Origin: Acholoe squamosa
Lineage: Eukaryota > Annelida > Polychaeta > Phyllodocida > Polynoidae
Direction: 5' to 3'
Length of the DNA: 64,000 nt
Assembly: GCA_949317995.1 (NCBI GenBank)
Contig: OX439050.1
Span: forward strand, 20,662,061-20,726,060
Each line of letters opens with the position of its first letter. Position 1 is the stretch's first letter. The notes beneath the pieces are model-generated. The model had not been told where the DNA came from. It did not search any database and saw only the letters and a program-made list of their open reading frames with translations. The translations under genes were made by a program, and so were the position numbers. Of the stretch, positions 11,848 to 24,289 are shown piece by piece.

Positions 11848-13380
11848 GCAGACTGAAATATAATCAACGGTTAACCCCTCTTTATAACAACAATGCTTTA
11901 GAGAGATAAAAGGTTTTTGATTTATGCGAATCAACACTCGCAGAAGTGTATGGAAGGCCTAGGGTAGAAGGGGAGGAGGGAGAGGGGCCAGGGCAAGAAG
12001 AAGGGGCAAATATATAAGATCAGCTACAGAGAGAAGGAAGGGGAGGATTGTGTTAACCCAACTTTCTTTGGGAAGCATAATTATTAGGTGGAGTATCTTA
12101 GCTCTTTCTTCCAGTACAGACCTACATTAGTATGAGCGGGCTGATGGGTTGACTAGGAGGGGCTATGCAACCACTTTTTCCCCTTCACACTGCAGGAACT
12201 TCCATCCTGATATCACCTTATTCAATTGAAGGAAATACACAAATAAGATTAATAGGATGTAATCTGGGCATAACAGACTAGCATGTAAAATGTAACAAAC
12301 TGACCGTTTAACCCTTTAAGCTAAGAAGGTTTCAATCTTAACAACTTTAGTACCTCAGGTGGGTGTTCTAACTAATAAACCTTAAGCAGAGATAGCCACC
12401 ATTTCCCCCTCCCACCTCCTAACAAAGTGGGAAAAGGGCAATTTTAAGGCCATTAGCCGACATGTTAAATTTGTCAGGTTTTAATGCGTTTTGCACTGAT
12501 AAGTGGAAAAACTCTATTTTCAGTTAATTTTTGACTAAAGCATTATTTTACCTATCATTTCCTGCATCTTTTCCTTCAGAACAGTGCAACATGCCTCCAA
12601 GGCCTTAGCAACAGTATGCCGTCTAAACCCATACAGAAAGCAACATTAATATCCACCCAGAACTGTTCACTAAGATGACATTGAGCGTCTGATAATTTAG
12701 CAGTAAACATGTGATGGCAAGCTGACTCTGAGGGTTTGTGTATTTGCTGCATGCTAGAAATGTGACTGTTTTTGAGATACAGGGACCTCAGCAAATAGGA
12801 GACAATGTGTATATTGATAATCAAGCATGACTCACTGGGTGCTGTAATGTTTTTGTTATTGCAGAAAAGCAGACAGTCAAGATTTTTCTCAAAAAGAATT
12901 CTATTCCAAAGGGATGGATGACGTCAACAACTTCTGTATTGAAAAAAACGTTTTGATTTCTCAATTGCCTTTCAGTAGTCTGGTTATTCATGGAGACAGT
13001 TGAAATCAAAACATAACAATGACTTTGTATGGAAACGGTTGCATGATTGGCGAGCCCTTGAAACACTGTGACAAATTCTATGTTGTGTAGCCATATGTTG
13101 ACTTGTGCTTCTTTTCGGGGTGAAAAGACATGTTCTAGAGATAGGAATCACACTTCTTCTCACACCACAAGCTGGTACTACTCACTTCTCACAAGACTAG
13201 TATTGATGAAAATTATTAATGAAAATTACTCCTGTCCAATAGACCTTATCACCCTTTTTTAATCTATATAATGCCTTTTGTTGTATTAGATTAGCTGTAT
13301 CTTAGCTAAAGTTTCAATTTCCTGCTTTATTTCACCCCTTAGTTTCCCTATTACTACTCCCCGAAAGCATCCATCACTTT

Positions 13381-13485
13381 AGGTCGTCATCCTGACGAGG
13401 TAGTCAAAATGATGAATTTAGGTCGTCATCCTGACGATGATGACGACCTAAAGTCGTCATTTTGACTACCTAAAGTTGTAGTTTT
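13381..13485. repeat. Nested palindrome built on GGTCGTCATC
   Basis: The inner stem TTTAGGTCGTCATC / GATGACGACCTAAA (about 13,417-13,452) is enclosed by an outer stem GTAGTCAAAATGA / TCATTTTGACTAC (13,400-13,412 and 13,457-13,469). The unit TTTAGGTCGTCATCCTGACGA also occurs as a near direct repeat at 13,379. Likely a small foldback MITE. Confidence 0.7.
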
Positions 13486-13499
13486 AGGTATCGTCAACT

Positions 13500-16180
13500 T
13501 GAGGACCTAAAGTGGTCACCGCTGACTAGTTTTCAGTGTGCAAATGCAATCCCAGGGAACTTGCCTACAGTATAGATGACTGACACGTCATTTAACTTGT
13601 CATTCCAAAGACATTTAAAGACTGGTCTTTTTCACGAGTGGGGGAGGGGGTGGAGCCTTAAAGGGTTGGTGTATGCAGGTACAGCAGACTTTCTAACACA
13701 ACGTTTATTAGCCAATACCAATACAAGAAGTCCTTCTACTTCTAGTCTTATGTTTAAGACTAGTTCTCAATGATCAGAAGGGACCTAGGATCACAAAATT
13801 ACCGGAATGGATTGAAATAGTCGTAGGAAAAGTTATTTCATCAGTTGCAGTGTGACTTTCAACAATATCAGGGGGCATTTCCAGGCTTAAACCCAGCTGC
13901 CCGGCCTATTCAAATGCCTTTGTTCAAGCAAAAGATTCCATGAAACTGCCCCATTGGTTAGTACTTTCCATCCCACAATCTTGAGTATTTCACTGCATTT
14001 TGGCACCATATGATTCCATGACACTTATTGGAATAGCAACCCTGATTTTGACATGTGATCCTTGCATGGTTTACTGTTTTTTAATTCCCTATACCCTATT
14101 TGGAAAAGAGGGTCCTAGAATCTCTTTCTTTAATAAAGGTTAATGAATCTTCTATCAAAGCATGACCTGGTCCATCCAGCAAACATCATGATAGTTCCAA
14201 TGTGCCTGTAGTGCAAATGACTGTAAGCATTGCAAAGAGCCGAATTTAGGGATATAAGGCAATGGCCATGACGCATGCCAGTCCTCACATGAAAACCATC
14301 CAGCTTATGTCACCAACCATCCAGTGTCGTATCACTTGTTGCCAGTAGAGTCTCCCTATTCTACAGTCTACTCTTCTGTGGCCCCATCATTTACATCTAT
14401 ACCTGTTACTGTATCTTCAAGTAGGGATATTAATTCCTTATCAAAGCTACCTCCTTCTCTTGTGTTTTCTATTATTAATGCTGCCTCATTAATTCCTACC
14501 CGTGATTATGTAAGACTGAGAATGGCAAATTTAACGAAAGGAAAAAGAGGAGAAGAGGAAAAAATAAGATGAGGAAGAAGAAGTACAAGGAGAAGATGGA
14601 GAAAAAGAAAAGAACAAGAAAAGAACAAGAACACCAATAAATTTTTCAGGAATAAAATAGATAACAAAAATAGGTCAAGAGGCTGGGATTTGAAACGATT
14701 GGTTTGAATTATTGATAAACTCCTTATGCCCTTTTTAATAATTTACCACACCCATGGTAGGCTGAGCATTAATGTGGAAACGCCATAAAATAACACTCAA
14801 TTATTTAGTTTTCTTCAAAGCCATCAGTATATAAATATAATGGGATTGTTGCACGGAGCTCCAGGATAGGAACACTGTTGGATTGAAAGGTATACATGCG
14901 CATGATTGATAATTATTTAACCCATTACTTAGCAGAGATTTTCAGGATTCATTCTATTCAAATTTGACCATCAATTTGGTTCAAAATTCTCTAATAATTC
15001 TAATCCCACCCTACAGACACTCTGACCATGTACCATCCTTACCGAATATAAGATCAACCATTGGGAGTAGATCATCTTTAATACAAATAGACCATCATTG
15101 CCTTGAGCAGCCTGAAGATATAGGAATAATTCTGCCTGATTCCTTCCTAGACACATCAATCGACTCTTGATAGCCTCACAGGGCTGCACACACAGGGAGA
15201 AAGATTTTGATATAAAATGCTGGATTTCTCACAGCAAATTTAGCCTTCTTCAGCATTTCACTTCAAAGGGGATAGCAAAAGCAGAATTCACTTTACATTG
15301 GTGTTCCCACATCATGCTTCCTCATCTGTTTCATTGTAACAGTCATGTTTGTTGTCTATCACCACTCGACACTTTCATTTATGGTACAAACCCCGACACA
15401 CCTCCACTCACTCCCCTTCTGTGTTCATTCATCTCCCATTCATCATCTTCATTTTATCTATTTAGTACATACCTGGGTGCATATCTTTGTCTAGGTGTAC
15501 CCTTAATCCATTCTTTCATTATCTATGTAAATCTTATCCTGCCTATTATAAGTGCCTACAATCCCATATCTACCGATAGCTGTTTGTAGGCAGTGGGATC
15601 TTTTGAAATGGATGGACTAAGGTGTGTCAACTTATTTGGAGAAATGAATGGGAAAGTGGTGAAATGATTGGCTGTTGGAAAGGGGAAGTGGATCCTGTGA
15701 GACTCTGTATGAGTCAATAATGAAACAACTTCAGGTGTATGGCAGGAACTTTTTGTTCAATATGGAGACAGAAAGTGTTTCTTGTGTCACATTGGCAGTA
15801 TGGGAGAAACAAAATAGTCAAAGTACTAAATAGGTTGTAATGGTAATGACTCAAACCTTGGAACTTACATGGAAGACTGCATGTATACTGTATAGGAGTG
15901 TACAGAAGAATGTGCAGAGGAAATTAGCTTTGGTTAAGCACCTATTGTCCCTTGAGCTCGATATAGACTTCTGCATTCGATTAAGCTAAAATTTGAACTG
16001 AATATGCATGGGAAAATATTATAATATAACTATTGCATCAATAAATAGCAAACCATGCATCATGACCTCAAGTGTGATGTCTCCTCTGAATAAATTGTTT
16101 GGGTATAATTCCAATGGTCCAATACTAGTTATCTTGGTAGCATCACTTTCTGTAAAATCCCTGACATGACTACACAAGGT
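13500..16180. other. No gene recognised; polypurine tract inside
   Basis: Unique-looking AT-rich DNA. A polypurine stretch at about 14,535-14,632 (AGGAGAAGAGG/GAAAAAGAAAAG type) could adopt unusual structure. Open frames up to 140 codons around 15,167-15,589 show no family motif and are low complexity. Confidence 0.45.
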
Positions 16181-16183
16181 TAC

Positions 16184-16395
16184 ACTTTATGATAGAAATG
16201 ATTGAATCTACCAGGGATCCTCGTAAAACTGAACAGTGAACCGCCATAATCATATTGCATTGAGCCAGTGTAGTTTTTATAAGAAGCCCCAGGTGGCAGC
16301 TCATTGGTACAAGAAAACCTCTATGAAATTAATAACAGATCTCTGGCAACTTTTGGACAAGGATTTTGCCGATATTTGGATAAAATGTAGTCACA
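16184..16395 (+). mobile_element. CACTGTAAAA-type MITE, copy 1
   Basis: Shares the body TTGAATCTACCAGGGATCCT ... GTACAAGAAA ... TTGGACAAGGATTT with copies at 19,261-19,489, 36,020-36,220, 52,990-53,160 and 54,946-55,095. The ends are worn in this copy. No coding content. Confidence 0.65.
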
Positions 16396-16861
16396 GCTGT
16401 TTTGTGTATGAACAGCTGAAGAACAGAATAGATAGTAAATGAATTCTGCAAGGCAGGAGGTGTTGCTAGAAAAGTCTTATACTAATAAATTATTATCTCT
16501 GACATTTATAGGAACTGGTTTACCCTGTGCATACACAGGTCCAATATTGGTGAATAGCTTGTTTAGTGAAGGTTCCATTATAACAGCAGGAAATTAATGT
16601 GTACTCAACCTTAGCCCTGGGTGATTAATGTAGTATGTGGATATTAAACACAAACAGGTGGCAAGCCGTATCAATGGGTTAATAATGAGAAAGGAACACT
16701 CATTTGGTATCTTTGTTATATTTTGAATGGAACCTGTATTGTTAGGCTGGTGCAATGCTGGGCGAACATCGGAAATACCATAGTACCTTATGTATAAAGT
16801 ACATTGAGCATACTAGGGGAAGCAGTTATCAGGGTACAGAAGTGTACATCAACTTGATGTA

Positions 16862-17489
16862 TTAATCGGGCACCCTGTGGTAAATTTGAATTACATTTCT
16901 CTTAAAGATAATTATTGTTCTGCCCTTAAAGGGCTAAGGCTTTAAAGTACACATGGTACTGTATTGATAAAGCAGTCCACTGAAGTAGCTGTAGACAATA
17001 CAATGATAGTAATAATGTACATGCATGCTGGTATTATAGAAACTGATATACAATCACAGAGTGTAGGCGCTAATCCTTCATAATTACCCTAACCAGGTAG
17101 TGGACAGTGCAGAATGAGCTATGTAGGAGTGGTGATAAAGCTAGTGGGGTCGCTGGTAATACGAGTACTGCTGCCTACTATGGGAGGAAGCTGCCAAGGG
17201 TAATCTCGTCTGTTCTGAGTAGATATGTAGAAAACCTAATTGACCATTCTGATTATTTATTTTTCAGTTAGTAATGTGCAGTTTAAAGAATTGGAATAGA
17301 GGAACAGGGAAAGTCTAGGGTTAGGCCCGAACAACTCGTTTTCACTACTAATGATTCTCCAGGGACCAGGCTAAGAATTGCAGTATAGAACTTAGTGCGG
17401 TGTGTACTCAGAGTAGGCAAATGGTCTATTTTTTGAGCAATTCTCAGTATGGGTACAATGTAATCGGGACACTTTGTGCCCGATTAACA
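16862..17489. mobile_element. Candidate TIR element (TTAATCGGGCAC ends)
   Basis: TTAATCGGGCAC at 16,863 is matched by its exact reverse complement GTGCCCGATTAA at 17,478-17,489. The right end also forms its own small hairpin with the TAATCGGG at 17,461. Length about 628 bp, no reading frame of interest. The short TIR could be chance. Confidence 0.4.
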
Positions 17490-19260
17490 AGGTGCACGCC
17501 AAACTTGAGGGAATCCTATACACTGCACCAGGGGATTCATTTCCATCAATTAAGTGCTAATCTAATGTAAAATATTCTCACCTATAAGGTGCACACTCAA
17601 CTTTTATACTCTGAGGCATAGTATGAGGCACAGTATTGCATATATAAGCCACACCTTACACATGGAGTACTTGGGTAATTCAACTGAATTACAGATAGAA
17701 TTGTTGATACACTACTGTTACTGTCTAACGATCTCTTTAGAGGATTAACAATGGAAACTTGATGGTACAAGGGGTATGATGATCTCTTTCCTTAGCTTTT
17801 GGATAAACCCTGGTCCTTTTCTCTCATGAAGTCCTTATGAATGAGCATCGACAACTAAATAACTACTGATACTTTGTTCTTTCTAAGTCCTGGTAAATCA
17901 ATATGAGGGGAAATGTCAATGGAAGTATGATGAGGGCAGGGAGCATGAGACTGAGAATGTCCACTAAAGGCTTCATATAAGCTAGGGCTACGTCCTAAGT
18001 ATAATACAGGTACTAGGGAATGATAACTATTTCTAGATAGAAATCAAAATGTATTTGCTGGACTAAGTAGATGTAGAGGGATTCAACTGAAAAATCTAGT
18101 GTAAAATTATAATGGAATGACTCATACTTAGAATGATCATGGTACAGTATAGCTTTGATAGATAGCAAGTAGGTCCTGACAAATGAACTGCAAACTGCTA
18201 GTCTACGAAGAGGTGCTCAGAGTGTGTACAATGCCCACTATGATCTGATTTAGTGGTGTAACACATACACCAGTATCAAACATCACCAAACACAGAGAGT
18301 CATGTGACCAGCGCACAGGGTATTCACAGCACATACATAAACTCCAAGGGACGCTACGATAATATTTACTATGGAGCAATGTCTGATTGGGAATGGTGGG
18401 ACGAAGGGTTGTGGCCCTTTCATTCCATGTATACTCCCTCTTCTCAGTTCCTCAATGCCACAAAACAGCTTGGTTTGTGAGAGTCCATACCTGCTTGAAT
18501 GATTACTATTGTACTATAAGTGTTATAATATTTTAACTTACTTACCTCATGTCAACAGAAAGTAAGAAAATGCAATGTTTTCGCAAAATGACATCTCATG
18601 ACTTCTGAGTGAATAAGAATATAAAGGAGAAAGATACATAACTCTACACGGTAAAAGGCACGCCCATGAGGGGGATGCAGGCGTATCTTTTATCATGTTT
18701 TGTATGGACTAATTCATCAAAACCTATATTAATGAGAAACTGGGATAGAATGGAAATTCAAGCATAACCTTTAGCATTGCAAAAAGATTATGTTTGTCTG
18801 TGCTTTATTATTATAGATATGAATGTTTTAATGAAGCTGGCTTCAATAAAGAAGTACTATTTCCTCTTCAGGGAGTGACATTCTCATCAAAACAATCATA
18901 AAATGAGACACTTTTTCTGTATCGATCCGGGAATTTCCATCTGCCTACTCTCGGCTGATGCCTTTTTTTATTCCTTGTCATATGTCGATGAAGAAATGAA
19001 GTCAAATTGCCTGGTTCATTGGAACAAAAATATAAAGATTCTATCATTTAAAGATATAAAGATTCTATTATTTTAAGGGAAAAAAGGTGAATAACTTCAC
19101 ATGGCAGTAAACAACATACCTAACAAAGGAAAACCACCACATAGGACCAATGATTTTATTACATAATTGTCACAGCTGTCAAACTTGATATTAGTCTAAC
19201 TGCCAAAATATCAAAGTTGAACTTATCCACAATTTCCTATTTGTCTTACGCTATGGAATG
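17490..19260. other. No gene recognised
   Basis: AT-rich sequence without recognised repeats, RNA genes or coding motifs. Confidence 0.4.
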
Positions 19261-19489
19261 CACTGTAAAAAAAAGTGTTGAAATAATGGGGCATTCCTTG
19301 TCCTAAAGTTTCCAGAGGTCTGTCGTTATTTTCACAGAGATTCCTTGTACATTAATGTTGTTTACCACTGCACTGCCATCTGGGGCTTCTTGTAAAAACT
19401 GCACTGGTTCAGTGCTTTTTAATTATGGTGGTCCATTGTCTACTTTTACGAGGATCCCTGGTAAATTCAACAGTTATTTTTTAAAGTGT
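19261..19489 (-). mobile_element. CACTGTAAAA-type MITE, copy 2
   Basis: Reverse orientation. The left edge reads CACTGTAAAAAAAAGTGTTG and the right edge AACAGTTATTTTTTAAAGTG, with the family body (GAGATTCCTTGTAC, GGATCCCTGGTAAATTCAAC) between them. The open frame over its right part is not conserved in the other copies. Confidence 0.7.
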
Positions 19490-20036
19490 GGCTTCAGGTC
19501 TTATACTTCCATCCTGTCTGCTTTCCTCTATACCCATGCCATGTCACCCTATACCACCTAGTGGCAGTAGAATTAATTAGGTTGGACACACCTCTAACTG
19601 AGAGTGAAATGCCAGATCCATGTTCCTGGGCCTCAATTGACACACACTAAGTGGAGAACATGTATAACTGATGTCTATATCAGTGGGAACGCTACATTGC
19701 CATTAATCATGGGCTGAATGGGAAAGACATTCTGCAGATTCTTGTCTAGGTATTTGTATAAAATTTCATCAAATGTGTTAGCACTGACCCTAGATAGAGT
19801 GGGAAATCTGGATAGTTTGGACTGATACGGCTTAATGAAATAGGACCTCTCCTGGATATAAAAGGAAAGTTGCTTCATACAACTTAATCTTGGAATAAGT
19901 TATCACCGGATGGTATGGGCCAAGTAAATATTGACAATCTGCTGTTGACTTGTAGCTCTAGAGGGTTGATTATTTGCATATCTATCCTTGATAGGCATGA
20001 GTTATGAAAGTTCATGTTGCTGCCTTGTCTTCTTAT

Positions 20037-20337
20037 GGAGTGGTCATTATTTATCAACAGGGGATGGTGGGTTTTCGCATGGAAGCACAAAGATATTTTA
20101 CAACCCCGAAGCCGTTATATTTTGTGCCCCCAACGTCAGTTCAGAGAAGTTTCATGCCCCTCTTTGATCTATAGTAGTGCAGAGACTTCTTTGCTGAAAA
20201 TAGGGTAATTTTTTTACACCCTCCTCAAAAGGGTCAATGATTTTTGTGCCCCCCTCAGAAGGAGTCTGAATTTTTTTATGCCCCCTTCAAATCCATTACT
20301 CCCCCCCCCCACGTGTTGATAAATAATGACGACTCCC
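20037..20337. mobile_element. GGGAGTG-TIR MITE, copy 1
   Basis: Left end GGAGTGGTCATTATTTATCA pairs with right end TGATAAATAATGACGACTCC. The interior is rich in runs of C/G and T/A, as in the copy at 41,103-41,422. The family resembles PIF/Harbinger-type non-autonomous elements because the 41-kb copy has a TTA target duplication. Confidence 0.7.
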
Positions 20338-20999
20338 TTTCACACTACAGGCATAACTCTGATAACATATAAAGGCAATCAATTTTGACATACATATGTT
20401 AATGCCCCAGACAATTCATGCACAGTACAATTAAACAGGTGACAGTGCCAGAACTACTAATAGTCACAAATAATAGTTATTGTTTACATCAGTTCTGTAC
20501 ATGCCCTCTGCAATATGTATGAGGTAAGTCAAGGTAGCCCTAATCGTATACATAATTAAACCTATGTAAGCTGTATGTTGGATTAAAGGATGATTAAAGA
20601 AATCACAACTCATTTTAACCAGAACTGCCACTATGTTTGCTAGTATACAATTTGCTGCAATGTTTGCTTAAATTCTCGGGGGTAAAAAAAAAGTATGATC
20701 GGGGGGTCACAGGATCATAGTCATTTTACCAATAGAGGTACAAAAATTACAGACCATGTATTGGAAAGATATCTCTCTGCTGACCAATATGTCAGTGTTC
20801 ATACTACACTTTTTTCATTTATTTGAGTTATGGGCTAAAAAAAACTTAAAAAAAGCAAATCATCAACTCACCCAGTTTACCGATATCCTGTAGCAAATGA
20901 ATAAGACTAGTTAAAGAATAGGTAGGTGTAGGAGGGCCAAGAAGATCATAAAAGCATGCCTCGAGATTGAGTGTACACTTTGACGTTGTACATGGGGGG

Positions 21000-21306
21000 G
21001 GTCAAATCTAAATGTGAGAAATTCGAATACCCATTGTGATATGTCATTCCATGCGCATATCGGATTTTTCAGGGGATCATTTTGCAAAATCGGGGGAGGG
21101 GGGGGTTGAGGGGGGCTAAAAGAATTTTGACCCCTCTTGAGGGGAGGCTAAAAAAAATCTCTTTTTAGAAAAAAATCCCACTATAGATCAGAGAGAGGCA
21201 CGCTTCCAGCCCCTCTCTTTGAGTGCCGTCAAGGGGGGCATACACAAATTTTGCACAACCACACAAAAACCCACAACGCCCCTTTTGATAAATAATGACC
21301 ACTCCC
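21000..21306. mobile_element. GGGAGTG-TIR MITE, right-end copy 2
   Basis: The right end TTGATAAATAATGACCACTC at 21,285-21,304 matches the terminal repeat of the 20-kb element. The interior has the same GGGG/AAAA/CCCC composition and the phrase CAAAAACCCACAACGCCCC. I could not find the matching left TIR, so the copy is probably truncated or rearranged. Confidence 0.5.
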
Positions 21307-22480
21307 TTCATATATTGTGGGATAATTGTGTCCACATAACCTCTCAAATTCGCCTTGAAATTTCGTTTCTGTTGATCCAAACATGTCTATATTGGGCAGG
21401 TAGAAGACCCGTCCTAGGCAAAGGAAAAGACAGGAAAGCGCCCCCCCCCAAAAAAAAAAAAAAATAACTGACCTACCGACCCTAGCATTTCAGCTCATGT
21501 AGGAAACAGGTCTTTTTTTTGGCCCTGTCCCTGTTGAACTCTATAGTTGCCAAAAGACAAAAGACCTTTTCTCATAATTTCGCCAAAGGTATGAGTAGGT
21601 ATCCCAGCTTTGTTTCAGAAACCTAATGCAGGTAATTGAAACACTATTCATAAGAAAGCCTGATAAGTCTGAAATTCAATGGTATAAGTCCCGTTAAAAT
21701 CCATTAAGAACTGCTACAGGATGACAGTTTAGATGACTAACGGTTTGCCCTGAAATTGACACCTTTTGCTCATAGCCATTGGAGCATTTCCAGGATGTTC
21801 ATACATTTTCAGGCACATACAACCTGATGAATAATTATCTCAAAGGTAAAATATTTTATACCTGACATCTTCTATATATACATATGATAGTCTAACTTTA
21901 TTTGGTGCAAATTTTGTGCAGTGTTTGTTGAATTGGAGATGTTTCAAATCAACAAAATCATCAAAAATCATTAAATGATGGGCTTGTCCTAGAAGCCAGT
22001 TAGCTCTTGCCATAGAAGAGGCTGTAGAATTTAACTACGTCTTTGATTGCCTTGAAATTTGGAATGTAGAAAATTTTAAAACTAATGAAAGCTGGCTGTT
22101 TGCCATAATTACACATTCTACATGGATTGAAATGATAAGATAACACAAATTCATATCTTATTTAATCATTACATCTATATTTTATTTTATTCCTAGCTGT
22201 ATGTGCCCATAGAGACTTTTGATTAAGGCAACCTGACTACACCACTCTCTCATTCAAACATGGTTGTGCTCTCCCAGTTTCACCAACCATATAGAATGCT
22301 TAGTAATTTTGACACATGGTTTCTAGACCTACATGCCCGATTGTGAGGGATGGAATTTTTTTAATCATGTAAATATTCTTCAAAGATAAAGCAGGTTAGG
22401 TCTAAGACCTAAAAGACCCGAGTTCTTAATGCAATTTTCAATGCAATTTCCAATTCAATTTTCAATCTTCACTTAGATAT
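21307..22480. other. No gene recognised; one repeat pair
   Basis: The stretch at 21,466-21,535 (GACCTACCGACCCTAGC ... CATGTAGGAAAC ... TTTTTTTTGGCC) matches 57,118-57,195. The rest is unannotated AT-rich DNA. Confidence 0.45.
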
Positions 22481-22483
22481 TGA

Positions 22484-22830
22484 CAAATAGTGAGTAATTA
22501 TATATTAACAAACTGCTGACAAATAGTGCATATTATTGAGGTAGCCCTATGGTCATTAACAGCCATCTCATGGCCTGGATCCCTGTGTTTCCGAAAACCA
22601 AGATGGTCGACACACATGGAAAACAAAAGAATTGGGTAGTTGAGGTTTCCCAATGGTCACTAAGATCAATCTGATAACTTTTGAATATCAAAATTCACCA
22701 TATATGGCCTGGATCCCTGTGTTTCTGAAAAACAAGATGGCCAACACACATGGAAAACAATAGAATGGGTAGTTGAGTGACTGAATGACTGCAACATTTT
22801 CAATTAAACACCATAGAACAAAGAAGTGTA
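22484..22830 (+). repeat. Module shared with the 43-44 kb minisatellite locus
   Basis: Two units of about 135 bp (TGGCCTGGATCCCTGTGTTT ... AAGATGGCCAACACACATGG) follow remnants of the 42-bp minisatellite (GACAAATAGTGAGTAATTA). They are followed by ACATTTTCAATTAAACACCA, matched near 44,030. The same order is found at 43,600-44,080, so this is a dispersed composite repeat. Confidence 0.75.
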
Positions 22831-22989
22831 AAGCCATTGATAGATTTAGTCCTCAGTTATTTGGGTACAAGTGCTCTCTTATAGCTATCAGTGTAGCATG
22901 CTGGAAATCAGCTCAAGAAATGGCTGCACACATTCTACATCCTGCAATATCGGTATATAGAGGACCTATATGTACCCCCTCCCCCTCAC

Positions 22990-23165
22990 ACACGTTTATA
23001 CCAGCCCCAACAGCATTCCTATGTTGGCTATATGTACACGTAATCAAGGAGGCAATGGTCTGTGCTACTGACCGTGTTTATACGAGGCCCAACAGCGTCA
23101 ACACATAATCAAAGAGGCAATAGACCGTGCTACTGACCGCGTTTATACCAGCCCCAAACATTGGT
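22990..23165 (+). repeat. Short tandem repeat, about 65-80 bp period
   Basis: GTTTATACCAGCCCCAACAG at 22,994 recurs in variant form at about 23,076 and 23,141, with the linking phrase AATCAAAGAGGCAAT and GTGCTACTGACCG in between. About 2.3 units. Confidence 0.7.
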
Positions 23166-23574
23166 CTGTGACACTAAAGGACCTGAACATCCTATGGCCG
23201 GGCTAGGCGCCATGAGAGGTACAAGGGGTCATGTGTAGAGTGTAGTATCACCCTGTTACAACCAGCCTTATAGATAACAATATATCAAAAAAATTAAAAT
23301 GAAGCTTTGTAAATTTAGATTGTAACTATGTTTACATTAAGAATATAAAAGAGTTTTAATTTACCTTCATTTTTATACAAAAACGTTTGCAAAATTCACA
23401 ACAATTGGCAATGGTCGATTTATGATGCACATTACCCCTTTCCGCAAAAACCTTCGGCGAAAACGTGTACAGTAGAAGTAGACCCCAGGTCGAACCTCGG
23501 GTCTAATAAAGCCATAGACTGGTATCCTCTGTGTACATATATAAAGGGAAAGGGATACATCTTACATTGGCTCT

Positions 23575-23835
23575 TACATTTTAACCATTCAATAAAATGA
23601 ATAGGTGTTTTCATATGGATTCTACATTGTTAAAGCTTTGTTTTAGGGTGCTGGACTTTACCTTTCTATCTTGTATGTCCTTTAACCAGAGCAAAATACT
23701 GCCATACTATCAGTAATGTGACCGTGACACCCCTACTCTCGTGGGCTGTCACATTTTAACCATCAAATGGAATGCTTAGGTGTTTTGATGTGTGAATTCT
23801 AAACCCTTAAAGCTTCTTTGTAGGGTGTGGGACCT
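23575..23835 (+). repeat. Local direct duplication, about 85-bp units
   Basis: CATTTTAACCATTCAATAAAATG ... GGTGTTTTCATATGGATTCT and following bases at 23,575-23,662 recur with changes at 23,752-23,835, 177 bp downstream. No coding motif. Confidence 0.6.
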
Positions 23836-23839
23836 TCTT

Positions 23840-24289
23840 TTATTTTCAATGATATTCTGCTTTTAAAGTTTGTCAATTAAAGTAATTGCAGCTAAAATAG
23901 GAAGATTTTAATATCTTGGCTAGTCCTGCATGTCAAAATGTAGCTTGAAATATGTTTTGACATTGTCTATCTCCCATGGTGATTTCGCAAGAGCCTTCCA
24001 TAGCAAACCCCTTAAAATTATATTGAAAACAACAGGGGACAAACTTAAAAAGGTGCTAAAATTGACCATGTAAACACCCCCCATTTATCAGCTTTTATGG
24101 CCTCATAATTCCACAATACCATGTATTCATGATATTGGGTAGGAAGAGGGGAACTAGACCTTTTGGAAATGGGGTCTATCATTCCTGTATCTTTAGTAGT
24201 TTGGCCTAAAGAGCCTTGGACAGACAAGCTAGTTTTTGTAAAAGTGCCACGATTTTCACGGCAGTGTGACGTTCCTGCGGGCCACCTAG
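23840..24289. other. No gene recognised
   Basis: Unique sequence left of repeat copy C. An 88-codon open frame on the minus strand shows no family motif. Confidence 0.4.

Larger units (their letters stand above)
10530..13225 (+). repeat. Long dispersed repeat, copy B (left-truncated)
   Basis: Matches the right two thirds of copies A and C but lacks the minisatellite and the left segment. It holds a solo LTR at 11,186-11,847. The interval TTTCTCAATTGCCTTTCAGT to the end matches copy C more closely than A. No shared reading frame survives, so the repeat is treated as non-coding. Confidence 0.75.

Noticed and set aside
15167-15589. 140-codon open frame as a gene
   Set aside because: No recognisable motif, no plausible start or splice context, and length within chance for this much sequence.
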